64,000 nt of DNA, taken from contig JAHPZI010000021.1 of assembly GCA_019058295.1 (NCBI GenBank), forward strand, positions 41,167 through 105,166, in the 5' to 3' direction. This DNA is from Promethearchaeota archaeon. GTDB taxonomy: Archaea > Asgardarchaeota > Lokiarchaeia > Sigyniarchaeales > SOKP01. Every line of letters starts with the position of its first letter. The first letter of the stretch is position 1. The position numbers were made by a program, and so were the translations under genes. This document shows positions 38,652 to 46,255 of the stretch, one piece after another. The notes under the pieces were generated by a model. The model had not been told where the DNA came from. It ran no database searches and saw nothing but the letters and a program-made list of their open reading frames with translations.

Positions 38652-39707
38652 ATGACAGAAGAAAAAATAGTTGATGGTTTGAAAAAAATAACTCAAAAAG
38701 TAAGCTTAACAAGTGAAGAAGCAGAAAATATAATGAGAGAGATAATGTCTGGTAAGGTACAAGACGCTCAATTAGGAGCATTTTTAACAGGTTTAGCTAT
38801 GAAAGGAGAATCTGTTGATGAAATCACAGGATTTGCTCTAATAATGAGAGAATTTGCAAATCAAATTGAACCTAATGTAGAAGGAGATTTATTAGATACT
38901 TGTGGAACTGGAGGAGATAAAATTAAAACATTCAACATTAGTACAATTTCGGCCTTAGTTGTTGCAGGAGCTGGAATACCTGTTGCAAAACACGGAAATC
39001 GAGCTGTAACTGGTACATGTGGTAGTGCAGACTTATTGGAGGGGTTAGGGGTGAAAATTGATTTACCTCCTGAAGAAGTTAAAACTTGTATTGAAAAAGT
39101 AGGTATTGGATTTATGTTTGCGCCTTTATTTCATCCGGCGATGAAATATGCTATGCCTACTAGAAGGGCTTTAAAATTAAGAACTGTGTTTAATATACTT
39201 GGACCATTAACAAATCCTGCAAATGCCAAGTGTCATGTATTAGGTGTATTTCAAAAAGATTTAACTCCTGTTATGGCCAAGGTACTAAATGGCTTAGGTG
39301 CAAAACATGTTTTTACAGTTCATAACTCATATGGTATTGATGAAGTAGCACCAGTAGGAATAAATTATATCACAGAAGTGAATAATGGAACAATTGAGAG
39401 TTATGCAATTACCAATGAAGATTTTGGTATTCCTGATTGTTCGATAAATGATATATTAGCGGGAAATTTAGAAGAAAATCTTAAAATCGCAGTCAATATC
39501 TTAAAAAATAAAGTTATCGATTCAAAATACAACACTGTATTAATGAACGCAGCATTAGCTCTTAAAAGTGTAAATAAAGCAAGCGATATCAAAGAAGGAA
39601 TTGAAATCGCTAAAAATGCTATTGAATCTGGAAGTGTTTTTGAAAAACTTAAACAATTTATCGAAGTATCTGGCGGAAATCAAGACAAGTTAATGAGTTT
39701 ATTATAA
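38652..39707 (+). CDS. trpD: Anthranilate phosphoribosyltransferase
   Basis: Glycosyltransferase family 3 enzyme of 351 aa, joining anthranilate to phosphoribosyl pyrophosphate. The DTCGTGGDKIKTFNIST diphosphate-binding motif, KHGNRAVTGTCGSADLLEGL and the metal-binding acidic region are present. An in-frame TTG exists at 38643, but the ATG at 38652 (MTEEKIV) fits the family. It is the first gene of the trpDC-cupin-FBA operon, about 160 nt after the leader peptide. Confidence 0.95.
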   Translation: MTEEKIVDGLKKITQKVSLTSEEAENIMREIMSGKVQDAQLGAFLTGLAMKGESVDEITGFALIMREFANQIEPNVEGDLLDTCGTGGDKIKTFNISTISALVVAGAGIPVAKHGNRAVTGTCGSADLLEGLGVKIDLPPEEVKTCIEKVGIGFMFAPLFHPAMKYAMPTRRALKLRTVFNILGPLTNPANAKCHVLGVFQKDLTPVMAKVLNGLGAKHVFTVHNSYGIDEVAPVGINYITEVNNGTIESYAITNEDFGIPDCSINDILAGNLEENLKIAVNILKNKVIDSKYNTVLMNAALALKSVNKASDIKEGIEIAKNAIESGSVFEKLKQFIEVSGGNQDKLMSLL

Positions 39708-39726
39708 AAGAAATAGCTTGAGATTA

Positions 39727-40536
39727 ATGAGTTCGAATAAAATAAAAGAAATAGTGGAGCAACGGAAAAAATCTATTCAAAGAGATGTAGATTTCATGAG
39801 AGATTTAGGAAGTGAGATTATCAAAAAGAATCGGGGACCTTTAAGTGAGATTATTAAATATAATCAAGGGATTTCGATTATCTCAGAGATTAAACCAGCC
39901 TCTCCTACTTTAGGCGATATTAAAAAGAATATTAATGTTAAGGCTATTGCTACAGAAATGGAAAGTGCAGGAGTAATTGGTTTAAGCGTTTTAACTGAAC
40001 CAAATTATTTTAATGGTTCCTATGAGAATCTCAAGTTAGCAGTAGAAAGCACGAAATTGCCGTGTTTAATGAAAGATTTTGTTGTTGATGAGATCCAATA
40101 TAAAATTGCTGCTCAAATAGGAGCAACTAATATTTTGATTATAAATTCAATTAGCAATTTGGAGGATTCATACCGCAAAGCTTTAGAATATAGCTTAGAA
40201 CCTCTGATAGAAATCCATGATAGTGAAGAACTCAATGATATTCGTCATTTATATGATATAGGTTTAAAGCCTGCATTAATCGGAGTGAATAATCGCAATT
40301 TGAAAACATTAAAAATTGATTTAAACACATCAAAAGTAATCATTCCGAAGTTGAAGGAAGAATTTGGAGATAAAATTCAAATTATTAGTGAAAGTGGAAT
40401 AAATACAGAAGATGATATTAAGTTTTTACTTCAGTATAAAGCTAATGCATTTTTAATTGGTTCTTCAATAATGAAATCGAGTAATATAAGAGAAAAAATA
40501 TTGTCATTAAGAGGTTTAATTAATAAAATAGGTTGA
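39727..40536 (+). CDS. trpC: Indole-3-glycerol phosphate synthase
   Basis: TIM-barrel enzyme of 269 aa converting CdRP to indole-3-glycerol phosphate. It has SEIKPASPTLG with the catalytic lysine, LMKDFVVDEIQ (second lysine), IGVNNRNLKTLKID and SESGINT. A TTG codon three codons upstream (39718) could also serve as start. There are 19 bp between the trpD stop and the ATG, and 4 bp to the next gene. Confidence 0.95.
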   Translation: MSSNKIKEIVEQRKKSIQRDVDFMRDLGSEIIKKNRGPLSEIIKYNQGISIISEIKPASPTLGDIKKNINVKAIATEMESAGVIGLSVLTEPNYFNGSYENLKLAVESTKLPCLMKDFVVDEIQYKIAAQIGATNILIINSISNLEDSYRKALEYSLEPLIEIHDSEELNDIRHLYDIGLKPALIGVNNRNLKTLKIDLNTSKVIIPKLKEEFGDKIQIISESGINTEDDIKFLLQYKANAFLIGSSIMKSSNIREKILSLRGLINKIG

Positions 40537-40540
40537 GAAA

Positions 40541-40852
40541 ATGGATTATAGAATAGATTTTGAGAAAATTAAATGGAAAGAACCTGCGATTGGTGTAAGA
40601 TTTAAGTCTTTCATATCCAATAATAAACAAGTACGCTTGGTTGAATTTACTGATGAATTTATAGAACCTGATTGGTGTACGAAAGGACATATAGGTTTTG
40701 TATTAGAAGGAGAATTAGAAATTAATTTTGATGGAAAGTTAGTTAAATATGGAGCGGATGATGGTATATTCATTCCTAAAGGACCAGAACATAAACACAT
40801 GGCAAAATGCATAACTAAAACAGTAAAATTAATCTTAATAGAAGAAATTTAA
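40541..40852 (+). CDS. Cupin-domain protein within the trp operon
   Basis: The 103-aa single-domain cupin has the two beta-barrel motifs: GHIGFVLEGELEINFDG (motif 1, with H52 as a possible metal ligand) and DGIFIPKGPEHKH (motif 2 with two His). It lies between trpC and trpF with gaps of 4 and 13 bp, so it is translated with the pathway enzymes. Cupins bind small molecules or metals and can be enzymes or sensors. A pathway-intermediate or tryptophan-binding role is suggested only by position; it is not a known trp gene. Confidence 0.85.
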   Translation: MDYRIDFEKIKWKEPAIGVRFKSFISNNKQVRLVEFTDEFIEPDWCTKGHIGFVLEGELEINFDGKLVKYGADDGIFIPKGPEHKHMAKCITKTVKLILIEEI

Positions 40853-40865
40853 AGGTGAAATATAA

Positions 40866-41513
40866 ATGGAGTACATAAAAATATGTGGCTTAAAAGAAAT
40901 CGAACACATTGAATTATGTAGGGATAATGATGCTAATGCCGTAGGTTTCATATACAATGTTCCTAGTTCTCCAAGAAATTTGGAAAAATCCAAATTAATG
41001 AATCTTTTAAAAGACATTCCTAAGAAATTATTAACTGTAATTGTATTTAAACCCCAAAATATCTTAGAATTAGAAAGAGTAATAAATGAAATAGATGTTG
41101 ATTTATATCAGATTCATAGTAATTTTGAAAATCTAGAAATGGAAGAAATTCAACCTGAATTGAAAAAAAAGATTATTTTAGCATTACAAGTAAATTCTTC
41201 CAATAAAGATGATGTAATTTATAAAATTAATAAATATTATGACCAATTTTTTGGTTTTTTAATTGATAATAGTGAAGGTCATGGTACAGAATTTAATTTC
41301 AATATCGTTGCAGATATTATAAATAATACCAAAGGAGCGAGTATAATAGTTGCTGGAGGTATTGATAGTAACAATATTGAAAAGATAATTAGAGATTTAA
41401 ACCCTTATGGAATTGATATAAGTAGTTCATTAGAATCCGAAAAGGGGGTTAAAGATCCATTAAGAATTGAAAATTTTTTAAAAAAAGTAAATGAAATTAA
41501 GAAAACATTATGA
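40866..41513 (+). CDS. trpF: Phosphoribosylanthranilate isomerase
   Basis: TIM-barrel isomerase of 215 aa with KICGL at the N-terminus (catalytic Cys), NAVGFIYNVPSSPR, the C-terminal GGIDSNNI and YGIDISSSLES. It performs the Amadori rearrangement of PRA to CdRP. A few motif positions differ from the bacterial consensus (for example DISSSLES for DVSSGVE) but the key residues remain. It precedes trpB by 9 bp. Confidence 0.92.
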   Translation: MEYIKICGLKEIEHIELCRDNDANAVGFIYNVPSSPRNLEKSKLMNLLKDIPKKLLTVIVFKPQNILELERVINEIDVDLYQIHSNFENLEMEEIQPELKKKIILALQVNSSNKDDVIYKINKYYDQFFGFLIDNSEGHGTEFNFNIVADIINNTKGASIIVAGGIDSNNIEKIIRDLNPYGIDISSSLESEKGVKDPLRIENFLKKVNEIKKTL

Positions 41514-41522
41514 GGGATAAAA

Positions 41523-42725
41523 ATGAAATATAGTGGGAGATATCCTAATAAGTGCGGTAAATTTGGGGATTTTGGAGGTATTTTTGCTCCAGAGGTTCTC
41601 ATGCCAGCACTTAATGAGCTTACTGAAGCTTTTGAAAAATATAGAAATGATGAAAGTTTCAAAAAAGAGTTTTATCAGATACTCGAATCATATGGGGGTC
41701 GTCCAACACCTTTATTTTATGCTAAAAGATTAAGTGAAGATGTAGGATGCAAAGTATATTTGAAAAGAGAAGATTTACTTCATGGTGGAGCTCACAAATT
41801 AAACAATGTAATAGGACAGGCATTATTAGCCAAGAAAATGGGAAAAACAAAGCTTGTAGCAGAAACAGGTGCAGGGCAACATGGATTTGCTACTGCTATT
41901 GCTGGAGCTTATTTCGGCATGGAAACAAAGGTATTCATGGGAGAAGTTGATATCGCCAGACAAGCATACAATGTATATCGCATGCAATTACTTGGAGCTG
42001 AAGTAATACCTGTAAAAATTGGTTCGAAAACATTAAAGGATGCGATTAATGATGGACTTAGATATTGGATCACCAATGTGAGAGATACTCACTACTTAAT
42101 GGGAAGCGTTGTCGGTCCACATCCATATCCGCTATTAGTGAGAGAATTCCAAAGAGTTATTGGAATTGAAACTAAAAAGCAAATAATGGAGTTAGAGGGT
42201 AGATTACCTAATGCAATCATCGCTTGTATTGGTGGTGGAAGTAATGCTATAGGAATAATGTATGATTTCATTGAAGATGAGAATGTCCAGTTAATTGGAG
42301 TTGAGGCTGCTGGAGAAGGATTAGAAACAGGAAAACATTCAATAGCATTAGGGTTAGGTCGAAGAGGAGTATTACATGGATCCTTAATGTATCTATTACA
42401 AAATGAATATGGTAATATACTAAAGACACATTCTATAAGTGCAGGACTAGATTATCCTGGTGTTGGCCCCGAACATTGTTTTTTAAAAGAATTAACAAGG
42501 CTTAGAGTAGAAACTGCAACAGATAATGAGACTTTAGCGTCTTTTCAAAAATTATCCGTTATAGAAGGAATTATTCCTGCATTGGAGTCATCACATGCAC
42601 TTGCGTGCCTGGAAAAAATTAAGGGTGAGTTTAATAAAGATGACATTGTAATAATTAATTTATCTGGTTCAGGTTCTAAAGATCTAAATATAATCAAACA
42701 GCGTATGGAGTTTAAAGTAAAATGA
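41523..42725 (+). CDS. trpB: Tryptophan synthase beta chain
   Basis: PLP enzyme of 400 aa, type TrpB1. The PLP lysine is K92 in [11 protein letters not shown], the catalytic acid E114 in AETGAGQHG, and the phosphate-binding loop is GGGSNAIG. It condenses indole with L-serine to give L-tryptophan in complex with TrpA. The stop overlaps the trpA start (ATGA), ensuring balanced synthesis. Confidence 0.96.
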   Translation: MKYSGRYPNKCGKFGDFGGIFAPEVLMPALNELTEAFEKYRNDESFKKEFYQILESYGGRPTPLFYAKRLSEDVGCKVYLKREDLLHGGAHKLNNVIGQALLAKKMGKTKLVAETGAGQHGFATAIAGAYFGMETKVFMGEVDIARQAYNVYRMQLLGAEVIPVKIGSKTLKDAINDGLRYWITNVRDTHYLMGSVVGPHPYPLLVREFQRVIGIETKKQIMELEGRLPNAIIACIGGGSNAIGIMYDFIEDENVQLIGVEAAGEGLETGKHSIALGLGRRGVLHGSLMYLLQNEYGNILKTHSISAGLDYPGVGPEHCFLKELTRLRVETATDNETLASFQKLSVIEGIIPALESSHALACLEKIKGEFNKDDIVIINLSGSGSKDLNIIKQRMEFKVK

Positions 42726-43552
42726 ATCATACAAATAGAATCTTGGACCTTTTTAATGATAAGAATGCATTAGAGGAAAAATATTTTATGCCCTTTCTAG
42801 TTTGTGGAGATCCTTCGATTGAACAGTTTATCTCAATGATTGAAAAAATCGATCCTTATATAGATATCCTTGAGTTAGGCATTCCTTTTAGCGACCCAAT
42901 TGCTGATGGTCCTACCGTTCAAGAGGCAAATATGAGAGCATTCGAGGCAGGCATCAATACAAAAGTCGCGCTCGATACAATTAAGAAAATCAGGACATTT
43001 TTCCAAAAACCGATTGTTATTTTAACTTATTACAACATTTTAATTCAAGGATCAGAGACAATAGAAAGTTCATTGGATAATACATTGAGAAGATTCAAGG
43101 AAAGTGGGATAGACGGAATTGTTATCGCCGATCTTCCAATTGAAGAAGCAGGTTTAGCGTTAAAATATTGTAAAAAACATAATATATCCCTTATATTTTT
43201 AATTGCTCCTACAACTACAGATGATAGATTAGAAAAAATCTTGAAAGAAGCAAGAGGATTTGTCTATTTAATATCTATATTGGGTGTTACCGGTGCTCGG
43301 GAAAAAATCGCTCAAATCACGAAAGAAACGATTAAAAGAGTAAAAAGTAAAATCAAAACCAAAATTCCAATTTTCTTGGGATTCGGTATATCTACACCGG
43401 AACATGCATCCACTCTAGTTGAATTAGGAGCCGATGGAATTATCATTGGCTCGGCAATGATAGATGTTATTAAGAGAAATCTAAGCGATTTCACCAAAAT
43501 GGAAAAAGAACTTGTGGAATTTGTATCAAGTATAAATAATGCGATTAAGTGA
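42722..43552 (+). CDS. trpA: Tryptophan synthase alpha chain
   Basis: TIM-barrel subunit of 276 aa that splits indole-3-glycerol phosphate into indole and glyceraldehyde 3-phosphate. The catalytic pair E51 and D62 lie in [19 protein letters not shown], and GFGIS and [10 protein letters not shown] form the phosphate site. It overlaps trpB by 4 bp. Confidence 0.96.
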   Translation: MNHTNRILDLFNDKNALEEKYFMPFLVCGDPSIEQFISMIEKIDPYIDILELGIPFSDPIADGPTVQEANMRAFEAGINTKVALDTIKKIRTFFQKPIVILTYYNILIQGSETIESSLDNTLRRFKESGIDGIVIADLPIEEAGLALKYCKKHNISLIFLIAPTTTDDRLEKILKEARGFVYLISILGVTGAREKIAQITKETIKRVKSKIKTKIPIFLGFGISTPEHASTLVELGADGIIIGSAMIDVIKRNLSDFTKMEKELVEFVSSINNAIK

Positions 43553-43562
43553 TTAAATTAAA

Positions 43563-44747
43563 ATGTCAAATAATATACTAAAAGTCGGTGTGATTGGGTG
43601 TGGAATTATTGCAAAAATAGGACACTTACCATGGTATAATCATTCAAAAGAGGCAAATATAGTCGCTTTAGCAGATCCCGATGAGAAGAAGCTTAAAAAA
43701 GCAGGAAAATTATATAATGTAGAGAAATTATATACTGATCCAAATGATCTTATTGATGATCCTGAAATTGATGCTGTTAGTATTTGTTCACCTCATTGGG
43801 CTCATGCTCAACAAACAGTAAGAGCTGCTGATAACGGAAAACATATTATTTGTGAGAAGCCTATTGGGACCGACTTAAATCAGATTGATGAGATGATTAA
43901 GGCTGTTGAGAAAAATCAGGTAATTTTCCAAACTGCTACACAAAAAAGATTTAGTCCAGGGTTCCAAATGATAAAAGAAGATCTATTAGAAGGAAAACTC
44001 GGTGATGTATTCCATGCGTCTATTTATTGGTATCATTTCATACCTGACTTAGATATTCCATGGATAAGAAAATCTCTGGATTTTTTAAAGAAATTGGGTA
44101 TTGATATAGAAAAAAATATGGGTGCATGGAGATTAACAGATGAAAGAGCAGGAGGGGGCGACTTAATGGATCATGTTCCTCACTATTATGATTTATTTAG
44201 ATTTTGGTTTGGTGATGTCGCTACAGTAAGCGCTCAAGTGAGAAGAGTCTATAAAAGCAGAGCTCATGAGGATCATGGCGCAATGCTTTTTTCATTTAAA
44301 AATTGTGAAACAATTGCTGTTTTTGAAAGATCTCAGAATATAACTGGACGAGTAAAAGGTGAAGAATTAGGACGAATTCACGGCACGAAGGGTTCATATT
44401 ACTTTGATGTGCCACATGAATATAACTTAGAACCAATGGAAATTAAAAAATTCATGTTCTCTTTAAAGAATTATATCGTGAATCGAAAGAAAAAGATAAA
44501 AATCAAGTATCCAAAAGATAAATGGAACCTTAGTTATGCTAGAGAAATTCGGAGTTTTATAAACCAATGTCTGGGAAAATCAAATGAGGATGTTGGATTT
44601 CCAGAAGAATGGATCCCAACAATCTATGATGGTAGGGCTGCTTTAGAAGGAGTCCTAGCGACTTATGAATCGTCTCGAACAAATCAAACTATCCATTTAC
44701 CATTAAAAAGTTATTCTCCAATCAATTGGAAAAATACAGTGGAGTGA
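43563..44747 (+). CDS. Gfo/Idh/MocA-family oxidoreductase
   Basis: The 394-aa product has an N-terminal Rossmann domain (GVIGCGIIAKIGHLP), the family block CEKPIGTDLNQID with its catalytic-site lysine, and the C-terminal alpha/beta domain (GGGDLMDHVPHYYDLFRFWFG). It oxidises or reduces a sugar or related polyol with NAD(P). It is 10 bp after trpA, so probably part of the transcript, though it has no known tryptophan role. The substrate is not predictable. Confidence 0.85.
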   Translation: MSNNILKVGVIGCGIIAKIGHLPWYNHSKEANIVALADPDEKKLKKAGKLYNVEKLYTDPNDLIDDPEIDAVSICSPHWAHAQQTVRAADNGKHIICEKPIGTDLNQIDEMIKAVEKNQVIFQTATQKRFSPGFQMIKEDLLEGKLGDVFHASIYWYHFIPDLDIPWIRKSLDFLKKLGIDIEKNMGAWRLTDERAGGGDLMDHVPHYYDLFRFWFGDVATVSAQVRRVYKSRAHEDHGAMLFSFKNCETIAVFERSQNITGRVKGEELGRIHGTKGSYYFDVPHEYNLEPMEIKKFMFSLKNYIVNRKKKIKIKYPKDKWNLSYAREIRSFINQCLGKSNEDVGFPEEWIPTIYDGRAALEGVLATYESSRTNQTIHLPLKSYSPINWKNTVE

Positions 44748-44759
44748 TTTATTAAAAAT

Positions 44760-45272
44760 ATGATTGATTATGGTCATACTTGCTTATTGATCTTTGCTCA
44801 AGGTACTTGGAAAGAAAACTATAGAATGAGATTTTTAAAGAAAATTAAAGCTAAGTTTATTACTTCAATGAAAATAGATGACATTGATCTCTGGGGCGAG
44901 AATGAGCAGATTCCTTTATTTGATCCTAATCATCCAGAAGCAAATGATAATCCCTGTGAATTATGTGATCCTTTATCTGAGATTTTTTTAAAAAAGAAAG
45001 GACAGAACGATGGTTTTATTCTTTTCTCACATAACGTTCTTGGATGGGATGGAATGAAAGATTTTTTTCTATATATTTTAGGAGAATCAAATGTGAAAAA
45101 GATATATTACTTAGAATTGGATGGATTTTCTTACTTAGTTAGTACAAAGGATAGGATTCCCGAAATCCTAAATGCTTTAAAAGAGAAGAAAGTCAATAGA
45201 TCTACTTTCTTTGATCTATTTGAAAAAGAAAAGATAGAATTTAGTATAATATATGAAATTTTAAAATATTAA
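44760..45272 (+). CDS. Hypothetical protein, last gene of trp operon
   Basis: No family recognised for this 170-aa protein. The N-terminus is mixed alpha/beta (TCLLIFAQGTWKENYRMRF), there is a CELC pair near residue 60, and the C-terminal half is helical. No signal peptide or membrane helix. It is 12 bp downstream of the oxidoreductase gene and followed by a short hairpin. A role with the upstream oxidoreductase is possible. Confidence 0.6.
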   Translation: MIDYGHTCLLIFAQGTWKENYRMRFLKKIKAKFITSMKIDDIDLWGENEQIPLFDPNHPEANDNPCELCDPLSEIFLKKKGQNDGFILFSHNVLGWDGMKDFFLYILGESNVKKIYYLELDGFSYLVSTKDRIPEILNALKEKKVNRSTFFDLFEKEKIEFSIIYEILKY

Positions 45273-45274
45273 GT

Positions 45275-45293
45275 TTATATTTGCGAAATATAA
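45275..45293 (+). terminator. Hairpin at the end of the trp operon
   Basis: TTATATTT and AAATATAA form a perfect 8-bp stem with a GCG loop immediately after the last stop codon, between convergent genes. It probably marks the 3' end of the transcript(s). Confidence 0.5.
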
Positions 45294-45312
45294 GAAAAGA
45301 AGAGGAATAGAA

Positions 45313-46212
45313 TTAGAAATCATTAATTTTAATGTTGTTTTCCCTAAATAAGGATTTAATTTTTCTTTTTGTATCAATTGTAAGCCATTCAGAATAGTTG
45401 TATTCAGTTTCCAATCCAATTTTTTCTGATTTTGAAAGCCAAAGCGGATTGTAAGGTAATAACCAGACCTTATCTATGTTTAAAGATTTGAAATATTGTA
45501 TCCAACTCCTTAGATTTTCTTCCTTTAAGGTAATTTCTGGAATCAGAGGTATTCTCGGTAAGAGTTCTATACTTTCATTTTTTATTAAGTATTCAAAATT
45601 GCTTAAAATTAATTGATTAGGGACTTTACAATATTTTTCATGTATATTTGAATCATATATTTTTAAATCGAAGTAAATGAGATCTAAAAAGGGTAACACT
45701 AATTCTATAAATTTCTCATTATTATAATAACCACTTGTTTCAATGCATATATGAATTCCATACGTTTTCAGTTCTTTCAACAAAGCATTTAAATATTCCA
45801 TATGAAACGTAGGCTCTCCCCCAGATAATGTAACTCCTCCCCCTGTATTATCATAAAATACTTTATCCCTCAATATTAATTCGGCTAATTCTTTAATATC
45901 ATATTCCTTACCTACATATTTATAAGCTTGATTAGGACAAACTTCTATACATTTACCACATAAATCGCAAATATCTCTATCAATTCTATATTGATTAGAG
46001 AAGTTGATTGCTCCTTTTTTACAATGACTCATGCAAATCGTGCATTCACTACAATCTTCTTTAGTGAATGATAGCTCTTGATCAGCTTTCTTAGTTTCAG
46101 GATTTTGGCACCATACGCATGAAAGAGGACAACCCTTAAAAAAAATTAAGGTTCTAATCCCAGGGCCATCATCTAATGCATTTCTTCTAATATCTACGAT
46201 TAAGGTTTTCAT
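45313..46212 (-). CDS. Glycyl-radical enzyme activating protein
   Basis: Radical-SAM protein of 299 aa. The cluster motif FFKGCPLSCVWCQNPE has C28, C32 and C35 in CxxxCxxC. Two ferredoxin-type Cys clusters follow (starting CSECTICMSHC and CDLCGKCIEVCP), as in activases of the HPAD/glycerol-dehydratase/BssD group. GGGVTLSGGEP is also present. It installs the glycyl radical on its partner using SAM and an electron. It lies 43 bp after the glycyl radical enzyme gene on the same strand. Confidence 0.92.
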   Translation of the reverse strand: MKTLIVDIRRNALDDGPGIRTLIFFKGCPLSCVWCQNPETKKADQELSFTKEDCSECTICMSHCKKGAINFSNQYRIDRDICDLCGKCIEVCPNQAYKYVGKEYDIKELAELILRDKVFYDNTGGGVTLSGGEPTFHMEYLNALLKELKTYGIHICIETSGYYNNEKFIELVLPFLDLIYFDLKIYDSNIHEKYCKVPNQLILSNFEYLIKNESIELLPRIPLIPEITLKEENLRSWIQYFKSLNIDKVWLLPYNPLWLSKSEKIGLETEYNYSEWLTIDTKRKIKSLFRENNIKINDF

Positions 46213-46255
46213 TTTAAATAAAAATTAATTGAGAAATCATCGCTTTTAAAGAAAA

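Noticed and set aside
44760..45272. Assigning the last trp-operon gene a tryptophan-related role
   Set aside because: No family similarity was recognised; position alone is insufficient.
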